Shown piece by piece: positions 1-13,475 of a DNA stretch of 64,000 bases. A program made the position numbers and the translations under genes. The DNA lies in NCBI RefSeq assembly GCF_010389155.1, contig NC_057763.1, positions 33,152,645 through 33,216,644 on the forward strand. Reading direction: 5' to 3'. This DNA is from Erigeron canadensis. Taxonomy: Eukaryota > Streptophyta > Magnoliopsida > Asterales > Asteraceae. The notes under the pieces were generated by a model. It did no database searches and had not been told where the DNA came from. It saw only the letters and a list, made by a program, of their open reading frames with translations. The first letter of the stretch is position 1. The number at the start of each line of letters is the position of its first letter.

Positions 1-1993
1 ACGTATAGAAAGAGTTAAATGGGGAGTTTTAATGTTAAAAAAAAGAATCTTTTCACTAAATGAGGAATTTTACCCTCTATCTAATAAATATATATATATC
101 CTAGGTTCGAGATTTAGTATCATAAGGTTTCTTGAGGTTTAAAGAGAGATCCGCGCGCTTATTGAAAGGGTTTTTCAATACAAATGTGGTTAAAACGTAT
201 CTCATGACATTCGTAAGTAATTTAAAGATATACAAAAGCCGTATGGAAAGTTAGGTTACTTTCATTGTATGTAATATGTTAGTTACTATATTTATTTGTT
301 TCTTAAACTTTTTATTTTATTTTTCATATAGCTATGTTAAATTGTTTATCCAGTGAAATTGAAACTTGAGTCTGAATTTCGTTTAACATACTAAAAAAAA
401 CATCTCAATCACTATATTATTTGGAGATGAGATTAAAAATAGTCCATGCTTTGCGTGAGCATTTTGGCTAAACAAAAATGAAAATAAATGATCAAAATAG
501 ATTAGTAATAGAACCTATAATTATAATGGAAAGTCTGATACATGTAGGAATGATAATGACAATATTGGAGGATTATTCTATGTATAGTAAGGGAAGATCA
601 CACAAGGCCTCTTAAATTGTAAAAAATTGATAAACTTGCAAGAAATTAATATCACTATTTTGTATTCATAACTTGACCTGTTTTAATTCTCCATAGGCCC
701 GGCTTTCAAAATTTATTTTCAATTCCGACCAAACTCTAAACTCCAAAGATATAAGGCCACTAATGTTAACAACAGCAAACAAAATAACCGAAGGAAATTA
801 GGATGTGTTTAGTTTTAAAAAAAATATTTTTTAGTTTTTCATTTTTGAAAAACAAATAAAAACTTTGACGCGTTCTAATTATAAAATGCTATTTTTGTTT
901 TCCAATTTGTAAAACTAAAAAATATGTTAGAAATGCGAGGAGAGGGAAGAGATGAAAATTAAATTAAGATGAAAAGTGTTCCAATGAAAAGTAAAAAAGC
1001 ATTGTATTCTGTTTTTTTGAAAATTTTTTAAGAAAATTATGATTAGAATGTGTTTAATTTTCTGTTTTTCATATTCTTTTATAAAACAAAAATAAAGAAT
1101 AAGGAGTATTACCTGCAACCAACAACACGCCCCTAAAGTGCTACTTATAAACAAATTATTATACGCCATAGATACATTGATATAGAATTACTTCTTAAAC
1201 ACATTTTTTGTTGGTTCACACTCACGGATTGGTAAGCAAAAGTATTGTAGACTTCTAGTACTTACTTATATTTCATGATTATAATTTAGACTTCATAAGA
1301 ATTTCAAAATTATAATTAATTATATGGATTTTTATATATGTATGTAATCGGAAAAGAATCAGGTTCTATTAATAATTGATAGTACATACACATTCTGTAC
1401 TTTAACGAGTATAAAAGTTCTTAAAGATATTGTTCCTTTTTTTTGTTCTTTTTGATTAATTGTCGAAGTAGAAATTAATTATATATTAGTCTGGCCTTTA
1501 TGGAAATTATTTGACATGATCTATTGATCTAACTATTTGATGGAATATTTTGGTGTTTTTCGGTTTTCTAAAGTCACTTTTTAATATAATTAATTTCCTG
1601 TTAAAAAAAAAAAACGAAGTGCGTACACATATTCAATTTTTGGAGTGTATATAACATTTAACAAAATCCTATTTCCAATTTAATTAGTGATTGAAATGCA
1701 TTGCATGAGAGTAATGTGATTACCAAAGGAAGACGGGCATACTACTTTGTTTAACAAATTAATAGACTGCGCGACATCATATGTATGACAAGAGAATTGG
1801 GTCGAACCTCATTTGGATATAAAATTAGAAGAGACAAACACATTTCACTTCACTCACTAAATCACTCACTATTTTGTCGGTGAACGCCAATGTATAAATG
1901 TGCCTAAAATGTGTGTCGCGTACATTATGGAAACACACAATGTGTTTTATAAATAGTTACCACAAACAAATTAATGAAACGGAACACACATAT
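1..1993. other. AT-rich intergenic region, no gene recognised
   Basis: No exon chain or conserved protein is visible on either strand. Positions 100-180 hold a tRNA box-B-like stretch (CTAGGTTCGAGATT) followed by a T-rich tail-like segment, possibly a decayed SINE. Positions 801-1136 begin with TAGGATGTGTTT and end with a segment whose reverse complement starts TAGGGGCGTGTT, which suggests a decayed MITE. Neither has a convincing target duplication. The rest is simple AT-rich sequence. Confidence 0.5.
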
Positions 1994-4900
1994 TGTAACA
2001 CCCCGACTACGGCGGAAACATGAGATGCCACAAAACGACATGTACAAAAGATTTAAATGGAAAACATCATAATTAAAGTCTTAAAATCATCCCAAAATAA
2101 CCGTTTACATAGTTCAAATTCAATTGTTTAAAACCATTACATAAATCCAAATCCGAATTAAAAAGATACTTGTTTGCATTACAAGCCTTCAAACATCAAA
2201 CAGTTACAACATCCAGAGGCGGTCCATTAGCAAACCTACTACTCTAAACCTGAAAAGCATGAAGAAAAAGTGTCAACTACGAGAGTTGAGTGAGTTCATA
2301 GGTTTTTAACTAGCAACATATACATATTAATATACCAATTATGATCAAAAATAAAGAACCACCAAAAAGGACCTTCAAATATCTTTACGAATATTCTTTT
2401 CCAAAAACGTATGTTCAAATCTTAATATCCAATCATTTCAACTTCAATTTCTTTTAACCACGAGGGCAAAACTTAAATAGCTTTTTGGTGAATAAATACT
2501 TGAGCCACTACTACTACCATTTTCAAGTCCAAGCTTTATAATACTTCTTATCTTTGCACAAGCTGTCAATCAAGTGCCTTACTTATACTTGGGGTCGTGT
2601 CATGAGGACGACGGATTAAACTTACGTAGCTAGAACACCCTAATGGTCGGACTGGAAGTGATGGTCGTCACGAAGGCAACCAACCTCCCACCGTTACACT
2701 CTGGATGGGTGGACGACTCCTAGTTGCGCAACTATCTAACTACAGGCCTCCCTTAGGAGTAAATAGTAGTGTACCGAAAAGAAAACAGGTTGACAGAACT
2801 CAAGTTCATCATATAACAATTATCACTTGGAACATATGTTATAACTTCATATCATATTCATACTTATCAAGAGTCATTTCATATATCAAACTTTCTTTCA
2901 AGAAACGCTTCATATATATAAGTATAAAATAATTTTACTTATCATGCTTTTCACCCCGAAAGTTAAACACATAAAATAGTTTGAAAGGGGCTATGACTCA
3001 CTTGATTGGAGGGTGTTAGGGGCTGATCAAGTACGTGGAATGCGCCTAGTGGTGTCGTTCCTCAAGCAAGCCTAAACCATGGTATTCAAATATACACAAC
3101 GTAAGTGTGTGTTACATGAACTAGTAAACTAGATCATGAGATGTATGCTAGTAGGCTTACCTATCTTTGGTTGTTACTTAATTATGGAATCAAGTGTATT
3201 ATGATGTTCAAAATTTTTGGTTAAGTTAGAATTGGTGATAAGAGTAGTTTTCGCGTTATACGTTTTTGCGCGTTTATTGAAATTTCGGTAGTTTGGCTTT
3301 GATACGCATGATTTCTTTTGTATGCTTAGCCTTGTAATTTTATTTGATATTGGTACTGTAATATTATGAATCTTAAAATATATTTTCTGATTATATTAAT
3401 TTCCTTGATTTATTATTATTTAATTAATTATTTATTCCATTTATTCATTAATTAATTAAATAATTCTTTATAATTATCTTTAGGTTCTTAAATTACCTTC
3501 AAAATTCATAGATAATTATATTGTGATTATCTACTGATTATTATGCTTTTAAACTTGTAATGTTATATTTTATATATTTATTCAAGCTTTATTATTATTT
3601 ATTTAATAATAGTGATTTATTAGTGATTTTAACTTAGTTATTTATTCTTAAATCATATGAAACTTGGTTCTTTTCTTGTAATTATTTTTCTACAGTAGGT
3701 TTGAGTTATTTTATCATTGGTTATGTGAATTTGTCCAAGTTCATGATTTATATAATTTATTATTGATTTAATTATCCTTTAAATCCCTTTTAAATTCATT
3801 AATTCATAAAAACACTTAGAAATCACCACAAGGGTTTTTGTCCAAAAATTCCAGGCCTTACTAGGCACCTTTTATCAATAAAAATTTATAACCATTCAAC
3901 CTCTCTTGTGTCCTTATAATTTGAGGACTTTTAAACATGAAAATCGTTTACCGAAATAGTGATTTTTGCCTCATTTCTTAAGAAAATTAAGTGCTTCAAA
4001 AGGGATTTTTGTTCTTGTTTCATTTTTTCCAGAATATCCATCATATTTTGATGTTCCAAGTCGTGCTTGTGGTGGTGGTGTGATATGTGCAATTTTGTGC
4101 TTTCGGTTGGTGATTATTTGACCCGAAAAAGTGATTTTTAAGCTTGTTATTGTCTTGAACCAACCAAGTTGAGTTTTGTAAAATAAATATCAATTTTTCA
4201 CAGTAACTTTGTGATATTTTCTTGGTCATTTGATTTTGTGTAAGTGGGTGCTAAAAGTGCATTTTTACAAACTTTCGGTTTTCGATTTCAAGCCTAATTT
4301 GACTTGTTTAGTTCCATACTTGTATTTTTGACATATTAACAATTTTTCCAGAATATTAACACAAATATTAACATATTTTTCACCTATGACAAGCCTAGCT
4401 TCATCTCATAATCCAACAACAATCCAACCTTCTTAAATCTAGCATATATGCACTTGAATCAATACTTTTTAACATAAAGCTTTATCCATCTCAAATCCAT
4501 CAATATGAAAACATGTTTTTATGAAATATTCCAGAAAATATATATGCAAATATTATATAAAACATGTTCATCTTTTTATATAAAAAGTTACTTTACAAAC
4601 TATCAACACATATCCACCTTTTTGATGCTAACTTTTATAGATCCAACACTTTAACAACAAAATCTATATTTTTATAAAAATTTCCAGAAATATGACCTTC
4701 ATAATATACATTAATATCACCATTTTTCAAAGGAAAAATCACATCAAGAACTATTAAACATATATCCACACTTTTGGGTCTTAAACTAGTTGAATCATTG
4801 GATTTTTCTTCATAGATCTAACATGCATGAGCATGAGAAGAAAGATCTTATCAACTTTGCCCTCATTAAGTGTATATTTGAAAGAAAACTTGAAGATTCA

Positions 4901-5971
4901 TAAAGAAAACATAAGTTTTTAATAAAACCTTCAAGCATAAACATAAACAAGATTTAATCTAGTAAAGAGATGAAGATATATACTCTTGAAGAACACTTTG
5001 AGATGAAGAAAAGATGGCAGATTTCGTGGCCTTTCTTGCACCAAATAACCCTTGTTTCAACCTTATATTAACCCTTAAACCTTAGCTTAACACCACCCTT
5101 GCTTAATCTAATCTAAACCCTTATTATTAACAAGTTTTTAGATGAGTTTTGCTTTGTTTTTCCTTTGTTCTTGGGCTGGCCGAAATCAAGAGGGAGAGAG
5201 GGAGAAAAGGAAGAGTTTTTGAGAGAAAATGAGTTATGTGTGTGTTGGGAGAAGAGAGAGTTTGAGTGTTATTTTACTTGGAAGTGTAAGAGTGTGAAAT
5301 TTGAAATGAGTGTGTGTGTGTCTAAGGGGGGGGGGGGGGAACGGCCAAAAGGAGGGGGAAAAGGAAAGATACACATTTTTTTTTAATAAAATTTTGTTGT
5401 ATAAGTATAAGTGTAGGTATATGTTAAGTGTGGATTTAATTTGTAAGTGTTTTGTTAGTAAAATGTAAGTAATTGGTTGTTTTAGTTAGGAATATGTATA
5501 TGTATGCATATGTCATGTATATATATGTGTATGGATATATTTTTGTATTTTTAGTTGGTTACATAGGTCATTGGTTGTAAATTCGTATTCATTTTTAAGC
5601 TTATATGCTTACTTATTAAGTTTTCGACGCTTTTACGCACATAATACTTCCAATTATATTTTTAGTTGGAAATTTTACTTATTATGATCATATTTACTTG
5701 ATTTGGTTTTGTTTTTGATTTGTTGGATATTTCATAAGGATTTTGATTGGTATCTCAATTTGTGAGACTTAAGTTATTATTATCGTAACGATTAATCACC
5801 TCTAAAAATTTTTGTTCCGAGGTATTTTCATTAGGTAATTCTTATAACATATCATTAGCTTTAGATTACTAATTTGGGGCATTACCTACTAGCTTCAAGT
5901 ATAACTATGGCTTGCGGGAACATAGACAACCTAACTAGCACATATACAATATTAAAAGTACGGTTGTTACA
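1994..5971 (-). repeat. 3' LTR of the gypsy element (about 3.98 kb)
   Basis: The plus strand begins TGTAACACCCCGAC and ends GGTTGTTACA, so the LTR has TG...CA ends and a short inverted terminal repeat (TGTAACA/TGTTACA). The preceding five bases are CATAT; the partner duplication cannot be checked because the other LTR is missing. It contains a run of 13 G near 5327 and otherwise no long open frame. Small frames inside it, such as 2705-2932 and 5165-5386, show no protein-like features. Confidence 0.85.
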
Positions 5972-8555
5972 TCCTTACCCCCTTAGAAGAATTCCGTCCC
6001 GGAATTTGAGTTTGCTTAGGGAGTAAGTGCGGATATTTCTCACGTATGAAGTCCTCGCGCTCCCATGTAAATTCGGGTCCGCGCTTTGTATCCTACCTAA
6101 CTTTAACAATAGGGATCTTGCTCCTCTTGAGGCGTTTCTCATCGCGGTCAAGAACTTCTATTGGCTCCTCGCGAAATTGGAGTTTATCTTCCACTCGTAG
6201 TTCCTCGAGTGGAACTACTTTCGAATCATCCGCCACGCATTTCTTCAAATTTGACACATGAAAAGTGTCATGAACATCTCCCAATTCTTGGGGTAATTTC
6301 AACTTATAGGCCACGGGGCCTATCCTAGCCACAATTTCAAATGGCCCAATGTATCGAGGACTCAACTTTCCTCTCTTACCGAATCTCACGGATCCTTTCC
6401 ATGGCGACACCTTCAAGAGCACTTTATCGCCAACTTCAAATTCTAGGGGCTTCCTTCTTTGATCCGCATAACTCTTTTGCCGATCTCTGGCGGCTTTAAG
6501 CTTTTCTTTAATGATAGCTACCTTGTCCGTTGTTTCTTGGACAAAATCAACGGTAGCTAGACTTCTTTCGCCCGTCTCTATCCAACACATAGGAGATCTA
6601 CACTTGCGCCCATATAAAGCTTCAAACGGTGCACATTGTATGCTAGAGTGGTAGCTATTATTGTAAGTAAATTCAGCATATGGCAAGTGTTCATCCCAAC
6701 TTCCGCTAAATTCTAATGCACAGGCTCTTAACATATCCTCCAACGTTTGTATTGTTCGCTCACTTTGTCCATCCGTTTAAGGGTGGTAAGCCGTGCTTAA
6801 TGCTAGTGTTGTGCCCATTGCCTCTTGCACATGACCCCAAAAACGTGAGGTAAATCTACCATCCCGATCGGATATTATGGACAAAGGCACGCCATGTAGT
6901 GTTACAATCTTCTCGACGTACAAGCGAGCTAGACGCTCGGTGTTCCAATCTTCTTTGATGGGAAGGAAATGGGCTGATTTCGTAAGACGATCAACAATCA
7001 CCCATATAGCATCATGACCTTTCTTTGTTCGAGGCAATTTCGTCACTAGGTCCATTGCTATTTGCTCCCACTTCCATTCGGGAATCTCTGGCTGCTTTAA
7101 AAGACCAGATGGCTTTTGGTGCTCAGCTTTGACCATCGCACAAGTCATGCATCGGCTCACATATCGGGCTACGTCTCCTTTCATTCCAGGCCACCAAAAA
7201 TCTCTTCTTAGGCCTTGATACATCTTATCCGCGCCCGGATGAATTGAATACTTCGTATTGTGAGCCTCGTTCATAAGTACATCCCTTAAACCATTCACCT
7301 TCGGTACCCAAGCTCTTTCCTTGAAGTATAAGATACCTTCATCATCCTTGTCAAACCTCATTTCCATGCCATACAATGCTTCCTCCTTAATGTTCTTCCC
7401 TTCAAAGGCCTTTGCTTGGTCTTCTAAGAAACGATCTCTCAGAGACATTCTTACTTGTAAGTGGCTGATTCTTGCCCTTGGCACCTTAGTATTCACCTTC
7501 CTACTAAGTGCGTCGGCAACGACGTTTGCCTTTCCCGGATGGTACTTGATTTCACATTCATAGTCATTTAGCAATTCCATCCATCTCCTTTGCCTCATGT
7601 TCAACATCTTTTGATCAAAAATGTGTTGCAAGCTTTTATGGTCGGTGAATATGGTGCATTTAGTGCCATAGAGATAATGTCGCCATATCTTCAAGGCGAA
7701 TACCACGGCTCCCAACTCCAAATCGTGTGTCGAATAGTTTTTTTCATGTGGCTTCAATTGTCTAGACGCATAGGCGATGACCTTGTCTCTTTGCATAAGC
7801 ACACATCCAAGTCCTTTATTCGACGCATCACAATATACTACAAACCCTTCCATTCCATCCGGCAAGGCTAGTATTGGAGCTTCACACAACATGTTCTTAA
7901 GCGTTTGAAACGCTTGCTCTTGTTCTTCACCCCATTCGAATTCTCTCGACTTTTGGGTCAATTGGGTCAAAGGCACCGCAATCTTAGAGAATCCTTGGAT
8001 GAACCTCCTATAGTAGCCAGCTAGACCTAGGAAGCTACGCACTTCCGTTGGCGTTTTGGGTGTCTCCCATTTCTTGATCGCTTCTATCTTGGCCGGATCT
8101 ACATGGATTCCTTCCTCGTTCACAATGTGTCCAAGAAATTGGACTTGTCGGAGCCAAAATTCACACTTAGAAAACTTAGCGTATAGCTTTTCATCTCTAA
8201 GTAGTTGCAAGATTATTCTCAGATGTTTCTCATGTTCATCCTTACTTCTAGAGTATATCAGAATGTCATCAATGAATACTATCACGAATTTGTCCAAGTA
8301 TGGCCTACAAATTCGGTTCATTAGATCCATGAAAACAGCAGGCGCATTTGTGAGACCAAATGGCATCACCAGAAACTCGTAATGCCCATAGCGCGTTCTA
8401 AAGGCCGTTTTAGGTACATCCTCTTCTCGTACCCTCAACTGATGATAGCCGGATCTAAGATCGATTTTCGAGAAATGCGACGCTCCTTGAAGTTGATCGA
8501 ACAAATCGTCTATTCGTGGCAGCGGATACCTATTCTTGATCGTCAGCTTATTCAA
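5972..8555 (-). pseudogene. gypsy reverse transcriptase, RNase H, integrase and chromodomain-like tail (interrupted)
   Basis: Frame 8555-6777 continues RT. The catalytic block FIDDILIYS lies near 8250-8290, and RNase H begins with the acidic motif [11 protein letters not shown] near 7780-7850. The integrase zinc finger (H...H...CMTC, about 7110-7250) and the start of the DDE core follow. A TAA at 6777-6779 stops the frame, and the same frame reopens at 6743-6093 with the rest of integrase. A further in-frame TAG at 6093-6095 precedes the final WDTKRGPEFTWERE segment, which resembles the C-terminal chromodomain-like tail of these elements and runs to the LTR. With three in-frame stops and one frameshift across gag-pol, it cannot make its own polyprotein. 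Confidence 0.88.
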
Positions 8556-8559
8556 CTCC

Positions 8560-10515
8560 CTAATCTATACACATCCTTAAAGATCCATCCTTCTTTTTGA
8601 CAAAAAGAATTGGAGCACCCCAAGGCGAAGAACTAGGTTGGATTAAACCCTTGTCAAGCAACTCTTGCAATTGCTCAGAAAGTTCTCGCATTTCGGAGGG
8701 CGCTAACCTGTACGGTGCTTTAGCTACGGGGGCTGCCCCGGGAACTAAATCAATCGTAAACTCCACCTGCCTCGTGGGTGGAAGTCCAGGTAGTTCGTCA
8801 GGGAACACATCCAGAAAGTCCCTAACCACCATGACCTTATGAGGATCCTTACTTTTTACTTGCTTATCCACTACTTGTGCCAAGTATGTGTGATATTCTT
8901 TACGTAAATATTTCCTTACTTTCATAGATGACACTATCTTGGGTTGGACTCCCGCCCTATGGCCTTGTATTATAAGCACCTCATCATTATTTGAGGGAAT
9001 TTTAATGACCTTTTCATGGCAAAGTATTTCAGCACGCATCTTAGACAACCAATCCATTCCTACTATCACATCAAAACTTCCTATCTCAATGGGAATCAAG
9101 TCTATACTATAATCTTTCTCGTCTAAAGTTAACATACAATCAAAAATAATTTCCTTAGTCCTATACTCGTTTCCATTAGCATATTCGATATAGTAAGTTT
9201 CATCAAGCTCGCTAGGTTTCTTACCAATCATTTCCTTAAATTCAAAAGAAACAAAACTTCTTTCGGCTCCAGAATCAAATAGCATAGAGGCATAAACATT
9301 ATTTAATGGAAACGTACCTACGATGACATTTGGGTCATCACGTGCCTCATTCGCACCCATTGCGTACACCCTTCCTCTTGCTTGCCCTCCTTGATTTCCA
9401 CGGTTTCCTTGATTATTGTTACCTTGATTTCCCACATTAGCTTGATTCCCAAAATGTCCTCTATTCCCACCATTTCCTTGATTCACTCGATTTCCGTTGT
9501 TGCCCCGATTTGCTTGATTCCTACGATTGCCAACATTCCTAAAGTTACCACGGTTGTTGTTTGCATTTCCTCGTCCTCCTTGAGCTCACCCCAATCTAGG
9601 ACAAGCGTTTCTCCAATGATCAGTACTTCCACATCCGTGACATCCCCTTGCTCCATTTCGACAAGTGGCAGCATGGTGTCCAAATCGGTGGCAATTCGGG
9701 CACTGCTTACATTCTCCTCGGTGATGGTTGCCACAACGGTTACATCTTGGCGGCATACCATCATTTGGGTTGGGCTTGGCATCAACAACACCATAGTTTC
9801 TTGCTACCTTTTGCCTCTTATCCGGCCCATTCCCTTTGCGATCACCAAACCGACTTCCTCCTCCTTGTTTCGAGCTCGCTTCACCTCGCGAGTACTTCCC
9901 TGTCCTAACCAAGTCATTAACCAATCTTGTTGACAAACTTATCGCTTCTTCCAGTGTGGTGGGGTTTGCTGCCGTGACCATCAACCTCACTTCCGGTACT
10001 AATCCGTAAATAAACCTCTCAACTTTCTTGGCTTCAGTAGTCACCATATCAGGCACCAGCACACACAACTCGTGGAAACGAATCGCATATGTCTTTAACT
10101 CCATTCCTTTCATGGCATGGTTCAAAAACTCAATTTCCAACTTTTGGACGGCAGGTCTGGGGCAATACTCCCTTTTCATTTCCTCCTTAAGCTGCTCCCA
10201 GGTCAAAGCATTCATCCTGGCGGCACCCCTCATGGTGACTTGGAGGTTCCACCATGTGAGTGCCCTCCCTTGGAGCTTACTTGCCGCAAACTTGACGCGG
10301 TCGGCTGGCGCACAATCGATGATGTTTAGGACTGCCTCCATGCTTTGAAACCAAGTAAGTAACCCAACGGGACCCTCCGTCCCATAGAACTCCTTGGGGT
10401 TGCAAGACGTAAGAGTCTTGTAAGCATTCCGGTCATTGGCGTTTTCTCCACCTTCTTGCCACGTTAATGAGTCATGTTTGATACTCAAGATAATAACGCC
10501 AATCAAGGTACTCAC
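8560..10515 (-). pseudogene. gypsy gag, protease and start of reverse transcriptase (interrupted)
   Basis: Frame 10515-9586 encodes a retrotransposon gag protein. It has a capsid-like region with the tryptophan-rich motif LTWWN and clustered CxxC zinc-knuckle cysteines (CPNCHRFGHHAATC) near its end. An in-frame TGA at 9586-9588 stops it, and the same frame then continues through a Gly/Asn-rich linker to 8560. The continuation carries the aspartic protease site (LFDSGAERSFV, about 9275-9310) and the first RT blocks, ending at a stop in 8560-8562. The next piece of RT is in another frame, so a small deletion near 8556-8566 separates them. The N-terminus looks short for this family, in line with truncation of the 5' side. 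Confidence 0.85.
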
Positions 10516-13424
10516 AAATTCTGCCAGGGAGGAAATTTTGATTTTTGAAACAAGTTTCTAAAAGCTCTTAACTCTTCTGCTTGCTGATCTGATCCCGAGT
10601 CACAAGTTTCCCAATTTTATTTTCCGTAACATTCTCACCTTTTCAAAATTAAGCGATCCTCTTCAAGTCGAGACATGACATATTTATATAATAAAAAAAA
10701 TGTAAGACATATCATAGTTATAAATTTTCTGATACACACTTGCTTCCAAAAATTTCATAATTCATACACAAACAATCTACCAATATATATATATATATAT
10801 AATAAGGTCCTAAATTCTTTTATGGAGAAATAAGGACCGTTAGATGAGTTCCAACTTTTGATTACAACCCTTAGATCTAAATAATAGTACTATTACCAAA
10901 TTTAATATTAAGTAAACACAACATTAGTCCATCTAATTTAAATAATTTACACTTTTTTGTTTTCCATCACTAATTTACACTTTCCACCATTAATATTCAA
11001 TCACTAATATTAAGAAAACATAATATTAGTCCTTGTATTTTAAATAATTAAATATTGCATATTTAATTTAATAAAGTATATATATACGTAGGAAGCCACA
11101 GATTGATCGGTCAGTGTAATGTGTAAAACATAATAAACTAATATATATATATATATAAATGGGGGACAACCTTATACTCACTTTTCCCATATATATACAT
11201 ATATATTCATGCATGTATGAGTTCATATTGTAACTGTACTATTAAGTTATCAAATTGTTTACAGTTATATTATATACATTAAAGACTTTTAGATTATCTG
11301 ATTATTATTTAACCAATATAGATAACTATTAATTTATTAATTAAAGAAAAAACATGTCATTCACTATATATATTAGATATTAGATTAAACTCGTACGTTG
11401 TACGAGATAATTGAGAACATAAATATAAAAATAATAATTGATAGTTACATTATTATTCATAGTTATGGTAATATAAAGAACTGTCAGATTACAACTGATA
11501 AAAACAATTAAATTATATTTTATGAATATATGATATACGCCAAGTATATATAAAAGCAAGACTAATGAAATATAAATATTTATAAATCATAAAAATCTTT
11601 CTCATGATATATAATTATTAACTATAATATAATAAATACTTTTCAAAAAAATTAATAAACATAATATAATAAATAATCTTATTTGATAAAAGATAACTAT
11701 CAGTGAATTAATAAAAAAAAGTAGTATCATGTATATAAATAGAAAATGGAAAATTAAATATTAATGATTAGGATTATAATTAATGATTATGATCAATATT
11801 GATGATAAAGATCATACATGGCAATATAGATATAACATAGGGTAGATTGATGAGAACCCTTTGATCCCGTGTACCGAATTGGTACCTACGAAACCTCAAT
11901 GTTGAGTTTTTTTTGCATCGATGATTAACTATATTTATCAGTCTTATCCATGACAAGAATTGAATATGCGTCCCTCAAGATAACAGACTCTCAATGATGT
12001 CATGATGGCCAACCCACCTAAATGAGGTGGTTTGAAATTTAATCATTATAGTAAATAAAGTGTTTTGTTTATATTTACTTTTATATCGTCATTATACAAA
12101 TATATAACAACCATATTATAAAACCAACTACACTAAAGAGCAATTTTGAATATTACTATCTTCACCAGTATTAGATGTATTTAACATTACATTGTCATTA
12201 TACAAAAATTTATATATATTACTAGCCATATTTGATGCAAATAAAACTTTAAATAACAATACAATTGTATTTTAACATGTTTTATCTATAATTAATAATT
12301 ATATTATTCTTAAAACTTATTATGTTTATCTCGTGTATTTATATTGTCTCGCGTAATATGCGGGAAAATATAAATTTAACTTTTATATATACAAAAATAC
12401 AATTTTCTTAAATAATTATTAACCAATTGAGATATTTTATTTCACTTAATCAACATTTGCTTATGTTGTAGATCCTATCAAATTGAAAAACTTATTACTT
12501 GACACTTGTTAATAAGTTATTTATTATATGTTTTTCTTAATAAATTTAAATGTTGAAATTTAGGGTCTCTTATAAGATTATATTATGAACTTTCAAATTT
12601 TGATTATTGTATTATAATTTGCTTTTACATAAGTGATGTTAATTAAAGTAAATATTAAAAGTTTAAGATTTTAATTTCCTAAATATTTTAGTTTTTTAAA
12701 TTTCTTACATAAACCCAATATTTGTTTCAAATATTATTAATATTAATAACAAAATTCAACCATGATTTTACAAAAATACTTTGAAAAATTCTAAAAATAA
12801 CTATAAGTACATAATTCGAAACTCTTAATATATTAATGTAAAATTAATTTTAAAAATTCAAAAGGTTAACTATAAACACAAAAAGTAAACTTTCAAAAGG
12901 TGAGCAATTGACAAGATCTTAAATCTTTGAGAAATCCATCAGGGTATAAATTACACCTTCGAAATTTGTAGGAGTGGATAATTAAGAGGGTTTTCGATAT
13001 TACTGGGTTTCATCCCAAACATACGTAGTTCAAATGCTAACTACTTTTGTTTTGTTAAATTTTATTTATATGTGTATTTATATAAACATTAAACTACGTG
13101 AAAATTGTAAAAAATGACTAATATAGTTACACTAATTAAAGAAGAGTCAAATCCATATAGAGCTCTTATTTATATTCCGCTAAACAAATCTATTTATATT
13201 GAATTTCAAACTATCGCTTGATACAATAATTTGAAGTGTTACTAATTGTTTATACAAACATACATTAACTTTGATCGTAAATGCGATAATTTTCAATGAA
13301 AATTTGCTTATATGCATATTAACTCATTACAGCAAGATACTAATTAATTTACATCTTTGGCATCATGATACTAATTAATCTATTTTCAACATCTTTTTTT
13401 TTTGTAGTTGTCAATGTATGATAT
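10516..13424. other. AT-rich repeat mosaic, no gene
   Basis: No coding exons are seen. Long (TA)n runs occur at about 10780-10800 and 11132-11156. Each is followed by element-like sequence (for example AAGGTCCTAAATTC from 10805), which suggests small elements inserted in TA-rich targets. Near 11390 the palindrome CTCGTACGTTGTACGAG could be a hairpin from an old Helitron terminus. A possible second decayed terminus with CTCGCGTAATATGCGGG is near 12346. These are weak and are not annotated separately. Confidence 0.45.
12904..13045 (+). repeat. decayed SINE copy, same family as the one at 32290
   Basis: The stretch aligns by eye with the SINE at 32290-32463 over most of its length. The common landmarks are a box-A-like ATTG-CAAG, an ACACCTTCGA box-B remnant, then GTGGATAATTAAGAGGGTTTTCGA and CATACGTA. 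No target duplication was recognised. It is much more diverged than the 32290 copy, so it is probably old. Confidence 0.45.
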
Positions 13425-13451
13425 TGTGAAACGATCGGGACAATAATCTAG
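13425..13451 (+). mobile_element. Helitron 3' terminus remnant
   Basis: The sequence GTGAAACGATCGGG is followed after a short spacer by CTAG and then T. This resembles the clearer Helitron end at 57482-57507 (CCGTGAAACGCACGG ... CTAG|T). The hairpin stem is imperfect here. The 5' end was not located. Confidence 0.35.
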
Positions 13452-13475
13452 TATATATATATATATATATATATA

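Larger units (their letters stand above)
1994..10515 (-). mobile_element. Ty3/gypsy (Tekay/Del-type) retrotransposon, 5'-truncated and defective
   Basis: The element lies on the minus strand. It comprises a long LTR at 1994-5971 and a gag-protease-RT-RNase H-integrase region at about 5972-10515. A purine-rich tract (AAGGGGGTAAGGA read on the minus strand) sits directly against the LTR start, as expected for a polypurine tract. No matching LTR is found to the right of gag, so the 5' end including the upstream LTR is lost or lies outside any recognisable sequence. The very long LTR and the C-terminal chromodomain-like segment after integrase fit the Tekay/Del chromovirus lineage; this lineage call is an inference. 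Several stops and a frameshift make it non-autonomous. Confidence 0.9.

Noticed and set aside
6046..10348. Many plus-strand open frames opposite the gypsy element
   Set aside because: They are antisense shadows of gag-pol, which is clearly coded on the minus strand.
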